Source: Baffinella frigidus (Eukaryota > Cryptophyceae > Cryptomonadales > Baffinellaceae). Taken from it: a stretch of DNA of 10,772 nt. Location: the NCBI GenBank assembly GCA_026770585.1, contig MU648070.1, forward strand, positions 1 through 10,772. Reading direction: 5' to 3'. This document shows positions 7,003 through 10,772 of the stretch, piece by piece. The translations under genes and the position numbers were made by a program. The number at the start of each line of letters is the position of its first letter. Positions within the stretch are counted from its first letter, which is position 1. Under the pieces are notes generated by a model. It had not been told where the DNA came from, made no database searches, and was given only the letters and a program-made list of their open reading frames with translations.

Positions 7003-7563
7003 CTACTTGGTAAGGCGCCGGTCGTCAGTGGCGGTACACGAACGTGAAAGACCTTTCATTAACATCAAACAGGCCAGCGCAGAGCTCATCCCAAACGGTT
7101 GACTAAAGTTTGGATCGACTTTCCAGCCCGATTTGCAGGGCAGCTCGCTAGCCGCCTGGACGTTGGAGGCATTCCTCTCTCTCTCTCCCCTCTCCTGTCT
7201 TTGAAGCGCCCTCAATTCGCATCTCGCTCGATGTTCCCACTCGAGAACGGCCAGATCGGCGGCGTAGTTCCGGGTCCTCATCGGCAACGCAGCGACGACT
7301 TTGTGCGCGACCGCTTTGAGGTCCGCGCTGCGCGCAAGCCCCGCGGTGAGGTTGCGGCTGGAGGGCGCCCGGGGGAGCGACTCTGGGACATGGCGACGGG
7401 AGGGCGCCCGGGTGAGCACTGCCAGCTGGCGGCTCGAGCGCGCCCGCTGGAGCTGTCCCATTGGGATGTGTTCCACTGGCAATGCCCCTGCCGTCTGCGT
7501 CCGCCGCATGGTGAAGGAGTGGGCGGGCGACGTGCACTCCGCGCACACGTGTCGGTGCTCCAT
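7003..7563 (-). CDS. Hypothetical protein with Arg/Ser-rich 12-13-residue repeats
   Basis: I do not recognise the family. The frame opens with ATG at 7563 and closes with TAG at 7003, giving 186 residues. An in-frame TGA lies three codons upstream of the ATG, which supports this start. Over roughly the first 105 codons most third positions are G or C, matching the plus-strand gene at 8820 and unlike the flanks. That is the main evidence for coding. Residues about 40-85 contain a repeated unit: RARSSRQLAVLT, RAPSRRHVPESLP, RAPSSRNLTAGLA, then a shortened RSADLKAV. The same GGGCGC-rich repeat of about 39 bp shows in the DNA. Residues 97-140 are helical-looking and charged (ERGERERN). The last 35 or so codons have weaker bias, so the true 3' end could instead be a splice site. 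The overlapping plus-strand frame (7099-7602) ends in a good-looking donor, CAGGTAAG, and is the main rival. Confidence 0.45.
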   Translation of the reverse strand: MEHRHVCAECTSPAHSFTMRRTQTAGALPVEHIPMGQLQRARSSRQLAVLTRAPSRRHVPESLPRAPSSRNLTAGLARSADLKAVAHKVVAALPMRTRNYAADLAVLEWEHRARCELRALQRQERGERERNASNVQAASELPCKSGWKVDPNFSQPFGMSSALACLMLMKGLSRSCTATDDRRLTK

Positions 7564-7700
7564 CAAACCTCAACTAAGTGTCAACAGGTAAGATTGTTGT
7601 AACTTGAAAAGTTTTTAGACCCCCATGGACCTGAGCACATGCACGGACCCGTAACGTGATATATATAGGCTGAATCTGGGCTCAGAACAACTTTTACTGG
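7561..7700 (+). repeat. 140-bp diverged direct repeat, copy 1
   Basis: This stretch aligns from end to end with 7935-8074 without net length change. Shared blocks are CAACAGG(T/C)(A/G)AGATT, TGGACCTGAGCACATGCA(C/T)GGACCCG and GGGCTCA. Copy 1 overlaps the start of the minus-strand gene by three bases. It alone carries CAGGTAAG (7585-7592) and the TATATATA run at 7660-7667; copy 2 has CAGGCGAG and AAAGATCT at those places. Confidence 0.85.
7660..7667 (-). promoter_or_regulatory. Possible TATA box of the minus-strand gene
   Basis: TATATATA lies 97 bp upstream of the ATG at 7563, reading on the minus strand. A start site about 30 bp downstream would leave a leader of roughly 65 nt. The corresponding position in the second copy of the 140-bp repeat is not TATA-like. 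The distance and sequence are suggestive only, and promoter signals of this lineage are not known to me. Confidence 0.25.
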
Positions 7701-8422
7701 AGCCCAACTGTTACCTGTTGAGCCATACTTTCAGGAATTCTCATCAAGTTTCAGCTTCGCCTCAAAACAGAGAATACCCCCCAAGGAACACCTTCAAAAC
7801 GTTTCCGGAAGCCGGTTTTTACACGATTTTTGAGTTCCTCGTCCGGTTTTACCCCTTGGAGGAACCCAACCTATGATGCATGGTCCCCAGGTCGTCCAAA
7901 TCCTGGAAGATCGACATAGTTTTACAGTTAACTCCATCGGACCTCAAATGAGTGCCAACAGGCGAGATTTTTTGTAACTCGGGAAGTTTGCGGTCTCCCT
8001 TGGACCTGAGCACATGCATGGACCCGCAAGGTGAAAGATCTAGGGTGGATCCGGGCTCATACAAACTTTTCTGGTCCAAAACGGGTCCGAAAACGTCGCA
8101 AATTGTCTTTGTGCAGAGCAGTAGCCACAAGAAGTCGACTATCGAAAATTCGTGTCTCAGATCGTTGCTGCAGGTAGGCCCGACCTATACTAGACCTGAG
8201 TCGCGTAGATATGGGTTCATTAGACGTGGACCAAGAATAGTATTTTGGGGTCCAACGGCCAAAAATGGCTCCAGGGGCTCAAATTTGATACTTTGGGCAA
8301 TTTCCCCCGATGGGGGTAGTGGATCGAGTGTCAGCAATTCTCAAGTTATTCGGACGAGTTACGGGCCAATTCTTACCACAATTAATGTATCAGACCGTTT
8401 CTTATGGTGGAAATCGAGCAAA
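7701..8422. other. Intergenic stretch containing second 140-bp repeat copy
   Basis: The only structure I can support is the second 140-bp repeat copy at 7935-8074. Plus-strand frame 7952-8425 and minus-strand frame 7849-8130 are open but overlap each other, start in or cross the repeat, and show no domain or third-position GC bias. 8080-8420 looks like unique non-coding sequence. Confidence 0.45.
7935..8074 (+). repeat. 140-bp diverged direct repeat, copy 2
   Basis: This is the second copy of the element at 7561-7700, displaced by 374 bp and of equal length. Differences are substitutions spread evenly, roughly one base in four or five by eye, so the duplication is old. The donor-like CAGGTAAG of copy 1 reads CAGGCGAG here. 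Confidence 0.85.
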
Positions 8423-8633
8423 TAGAGCGGGTCTCTCATTAGTTGACACGATTCGGACCTCGAAAACAAAATAAATGGTGAACAAAATGAGTCAACTTGT
8501 GTAGTAAATTTCATTGCGAGAAAAAAAGAATTCTCATTTCAATGAAATTTACTACACAAGTTGACTCATTTTGTTCACCATTTATTTTGTTTTCGAGGTC
8601 CGAATCGTGTCAACTAATGAGAGACCCGCTCTA
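8423..8633. repeat. Perfect 94-bp inverted repeat (long hairpin)
   Basis: Bases 8423-8516 and 8540-8633 are exact reverse complements over all 94 positions I compared, around a 23-nt A-rich loop (8517-8539) that contains GAATTC. Pairing ends abruptly at both outer edges. No terminus resembles family A or B. Perfect identity in a region where other repeats have decayed means that the repeat is recent, is kept identical by gene conversion, or is an assembly or foldback artefact. If transcribed it would form a long perfect double-stranded RNA. It ends 186 bp before the ATG of the zinc-binding protein gene. Confidence 0.95.
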
Positions 8634-8716
8634 AGAGAATGGCCGAAATAAGGAATTAAAGCCATTTTATAGTTTTCCGCTGGTACAAACTATCACTCAA
8701 CTGCATGAAGTCGCTA

Positions 8717-8735
8717 TTCCCGAAAGTTTCGGGAA
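8717..8735. repeat. Small perfect palindrome upstream of the gene
   Basis: TTCCCGAAAGTTTCGGGAA is a perfect 9-bp inverted repeat around a single G, extending imperfectly to CTATT...AAATAG. It lies 84 bp before the ATG at 8820, in the likely promoter or leader. A site for a dimeric DNA-binding protein or a leader hairpin are both possible, and I have no evidence for either. Confidence 0.6.
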
Positions 8736-8819
8736 ATAGTCTTTCTTACGGCAAATGGAGCCCTGGAAAAGGGTTCCAAGGGTGTTTTGGGTTTCCCACG
8801 AAATCACCGGGGGGCGGAG

Positions 8820-10506
8820 ATGAAGAGGAAGGTCGTCGTAGAGACTGCCTTCGGGTCACCTTCGCAGGTGACGACTCATGTGGCCAAGACTGGCCTCGGT
8901 GGGAAGTCCTCGAAGCCTTCGGCGGGTGCGGCGAGTGAAACCCTCGACCAGGTGGAAGCTTCTTCGCTCCAGAGCCCTCTCGCTCCGAGGCAGAGGAAAG
9001 GGCCCATCAACATGTTCCACGATTCGCCGCCAGCGGCGGCAGCCCCCAAGCCAGCTGTGATTTGTTCCTTCGGGTCCGACTGCATGTTCGCTGACGGCAG
9101 TTCGCCGACGGGAGGGTTGCTGTACTGCGAGGGCGTGGCCGGACCTGGACCTGGTGGTGGCTGCGAGCACAAGAACACGCTGCACTTCTCTTGCTTCCAC
9201 AAGTGCTTCGGCGAGCTCAAGGGTGCCGACAGGGCTGAGAACGGTACCTTCATGGAGAACCTTCGCTGCCCGCCGTGTGGAAAGCAGATCCTGGTGTCGA
9301 ACTCTTTCGTGGACGAGGAGGAGGGATCCGCAGCCAAGGATTCCGAATCTACAGGATCGGAGGAGGGGCGCGGTGCGGAGGACGACCTCGACGACGAAGA
9401 AGAAGCAGGGGAGGAGGTGACCATCAACGGCTGGAAGGCTCCCCGCAACCAATACACCCCTCTCGGTGGCATCCGCGACACGGTGATCATTCTCGCCCAG
9501 TTCTCCAACGTCGCGAACGGGTGGCGCAAGGTGCCAGAGCAGCTGGTGCACATCCAGGACATGATTGTCAACGTCGTCAAATCAAAGGAGTTTGACGGCT
9601 TCGTGGGCTGGGATGCCGAGCGTGTCGTGTGGAAGGACGCCAAGGGGAAGCATTCGTACCTCGATGGCGTGAAGGGGGCCAAGGCCGCGCTTTCCCGCTT
9701 CAACAAGGTCATAATCCCTTAACCCTAAACCCTAAACCCCAAACTCTAAACTCTAAACCCTAAACCCTAAACCCTAAACCCTAAACCCTAAACCCTAAAC
9801 CCCAAACCCCAAACTCGAAACCCCAAACCCTAAACTCGAAACCCCAAACCAGGTCATGGCCCGCTGTCGCATCTACCTGCCCTTCTGGGTGTCGATCAAG
9901 GCGGTGGGGAAGCCAGGACCGTCGGGCTGGAACTACGACGACATGGTCACCTGCTTCGAGAAGATGATCATGCGAGACAACGCCGGGAAGCGCAAGTGCC
10001 AAGATCCGATCACGCTCGCTGCCATCGACACGGGTAAATCCTGAACCATAACCTTTAACTCTAAACCCGCAACCCTAAATCCTACACCCTAAAATCTAAA
10101 CCCTAAACCCCAAATCTAACCCTCAAACCCTAAACCCTAAACCCTAAATCCTCAACCGCAACCCCTAAATCCTCAACCCTAGACCCTAAATCCTAAACCC
10201 TAAATTCTGAACCCTCAACCAGGTGCCGTCTCTCTCGACGCGTGGTGGGAGTCGACGAAGCTGGGCGCGACGATCCGCGAGACCGAGATGGATTCCTTCC
10301 TGTACCTGGGCCCGCCTTGTGACGCCCAGGAGCCGCCGACCAAGATGAACCCGCAGTGGGAGTCGATGAGCGGGGGCGCCACCGGGAAGAAGCCTGAAAA
10401 GGGCACGGGCGGTAAGAGCGAGACGGGGCGGCAGTCGTCTAAGGAAAAGGAGTTCGAGGCGTTGCGGGGTGAGAAGGGCGCGTCCGAGGAGACCATGGCC
10501 AACTTG
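8820..10506 (+). CDS. PHD-like zinc-binding protein, spliced, 3' end uncertain
   Basis: Model: exons 8820-9707, 9853-10033 and 10223-10506, joined in frame to 451 codons. ATG 8820 is the first ATG of the open frame; the frame itself extends only to non-ATG codons upstream. Residues 1-75 are low complexity and basic. Residues 82-153 hold cysteines and a histidine in C4-H-C3 order: C82, C88, C103, C115, H122, C125, C150, C153, with GGLLYCEG before and HFSCF around the H-x2-C. This resembles a PHD finger, a histone-tail or protein-binding module, but the C103-C115 gap is long and the usual Trp before the last CxxC is absent, so the fold is an inference. Residues 165-199 are strongly acidic. The remainder (GWDAERVVW, WNYDDMVTCFEK and so on) is unrecognised, and exon 3 ends Lys/Glu-rich. 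All three exons are GC3-rich. A nuclear regulatory role is possible but unproven. Reading through, the frame would stop at 10605 inside the MITE-derived tandem repeat; a donor at 10507 (TTG/GTGTCC) is the alternative I adopt. Confidence 0.75.
9708..9852 (+). other. Intron 1, made of CCCTAAA telomere-like repeat
   Basis: This 145-bp intron follows AAG and begins GTCATAATCC; it ends AAACCAG before GTCATGGCC. It is phase 0. Retention would give a stop codon after four codons, at 9720. Apart from the first 13 or so bases it is C-strand telomere repeat (CCCTAAA with CCCCAAA and ACTCGAAA variants). AGGTCAT is present at both junctions (9706-9712 and 9851-9857), the pattern expected of a target-site duplication. 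CTAAAC-type sequences, similar to a branch-point consensus, recur every 7 bases. Confidence 0.85.
10034..10222 (+). other. Intron 2, made of CCCTAAA-like repeat
   Basis: This 189-bp intron begins GTAAATCC after ACGG and ends CTCAACCAG before GTGCCGTC. It is phase 1. Splicing joins G to GT, restoring a Gly codon and the long frame of exon 3 (which continues through ATG 10288). Unspliced, TGA at 10042 would end the protein. The content is degenerate CCCTAAA, with CCCTAAATCC, CCTCAACC and similar variants. I see no convincing direct repeat at these junctions, unlike intron 1. Confidence 0.8.
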
Positions 10507-10528
10507 GTGTCCCCCCCCCCCCTACAAT

Positions 10529-10772
10529 TACTAGGTACCTCGCTCATAAGAAATAAGAAAGCGCTCCCCATTAAAATTACTAGGTACCTCGCTCATGAGA
10601 AATAAGGAAGCGCTCCCCCATAAAATTACTAGGTACCTCGCTCATAAGAAATTCATAAGAAATTCCCCCCCCCCTACAATTACTAGGTACCTCGCTCATA
10701 AGAAATAAGAAAGCGCCCCCCCCCTGAAATTACTAGGTACCTCGCTCATAAGAAATAAGAAAGCGCCCCCCC
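10529..10772 (+). repeat. Tandem repeat of about 50 bp built on the family A MITE terminus
   Basis: Five units have CTAGGTACCTCGCTCAT starting at 10531, 10580, 10629, 10683 and 10733, so spacings are 49, 49, 54 and 50 bp. Each unit reads AATTACTAGGTACCTCGCTC, then AT(A/G)AGAAATAAGAAAGCGC, then poly-C. The GGTACCTCGCTCATAAGAA core is identical to the left terminus of family A, but the rest of the MITE is missing and CAGG is replaced by CTAG. The array runs off the window, so its full length is unknown. It lies inside or directly after exon 3 of the gene. Confidence 0.9.

Noticed and set aside
7099-7602. Plus-strand frame of 167 codons ending near a GTAAG donor
   Set aside because: It is antisense to the minus-strand frame, which has stronger third-position GC bias and in-frame protein repeats. 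The donor lies inside a duplicated 140-bp repeat. It is kept as an alternative, not annotated.
7952-8425. Plus-strand frame of 157 codons
   Set aside because: It begins in the second 140-bp repeat copy, shows no third-position bias or domain, and stops at the edge of the long palindrome.
8856-9712. Long minus-strand frames of 231 and 278 codons
   Set aside because: They are antisense shadows of exon 1 of the zinc-binding protein gene. High third-position GC on the plus strand removes stop codons on the other strand.

Overview
The window looks like nuclear DNA of a eukaryote, most probably a microbial alga. The plant/algal-type telomere motif TTTAGGG is abundant, one gene has GT-AG introns, and most of the rest is short non-autonomous repeats. 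No bacterial operon, rRNA, tRNA or CRISPR array is visible. The peptide phrases that the main repeat yields when translated (GTSLIRN, MSEVPLY) seem familiar to me from predicted proteins of algal genomes, possibly cryptophytes. That is an unverified memory, and I do not name a species.

Layout. 1-198 is unique sequence with a small hairpin. 199-2331 is a degenerate TTTAGGG array that contains a higher-order repeat of about 350 bp. 2390-6400 is a nest of foldback elements. Family A is a MITE of about 120 bp bounded by TA and ending in CAGGGGTACC...GGTACCCCTG; it has four complete copies and many half copies. Family B is about 105 bp with CCCTTAAGTGG ends and has two copies. The same stretch holds a short telomere-like array on the opposite strand (4511-4635) and two arrays of hairpin-forming GGTCGGT minisatellite (5494-5690 and 6154-6300). 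6400-7000 shows no convincing gene but shares a dispersed repeat with 2713-2811. 7003-7563 (minus strand) is a plausible GC3-rich gene with 12-13-residue Arg/Ser repeats. 7561-8074 carries two diverged 140-bp direct repeats. 8423-8633 is a perfect 94-bp inverted repeat around a 23-nt loop.

The clearest gene runs from 8820 to at least 10506 on the plus strand. It encodes a PHD-like zinc-binding domain followed by an acidic linker and an unrecognised C-terminal region. Its exons join in frame across two introns (9708-9852 and 10034-10222) that consist almost entirely of telomere-like CCCTAAA repeats. Intron 1 is flanked by a 7-bp direct repeat (AGGTCAT), as an inserted intron would be. Exon 3 then runs into a roughly 50-bp tandem repeat whose core is the terminus of the family A MITE.

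Overall, telomere-like and MITE-derived repeats form introns, minisatellites and gene edges here. Telomeric repeat acting as spliceable intron is the most interesting signal. The two genes show no visible functional link.
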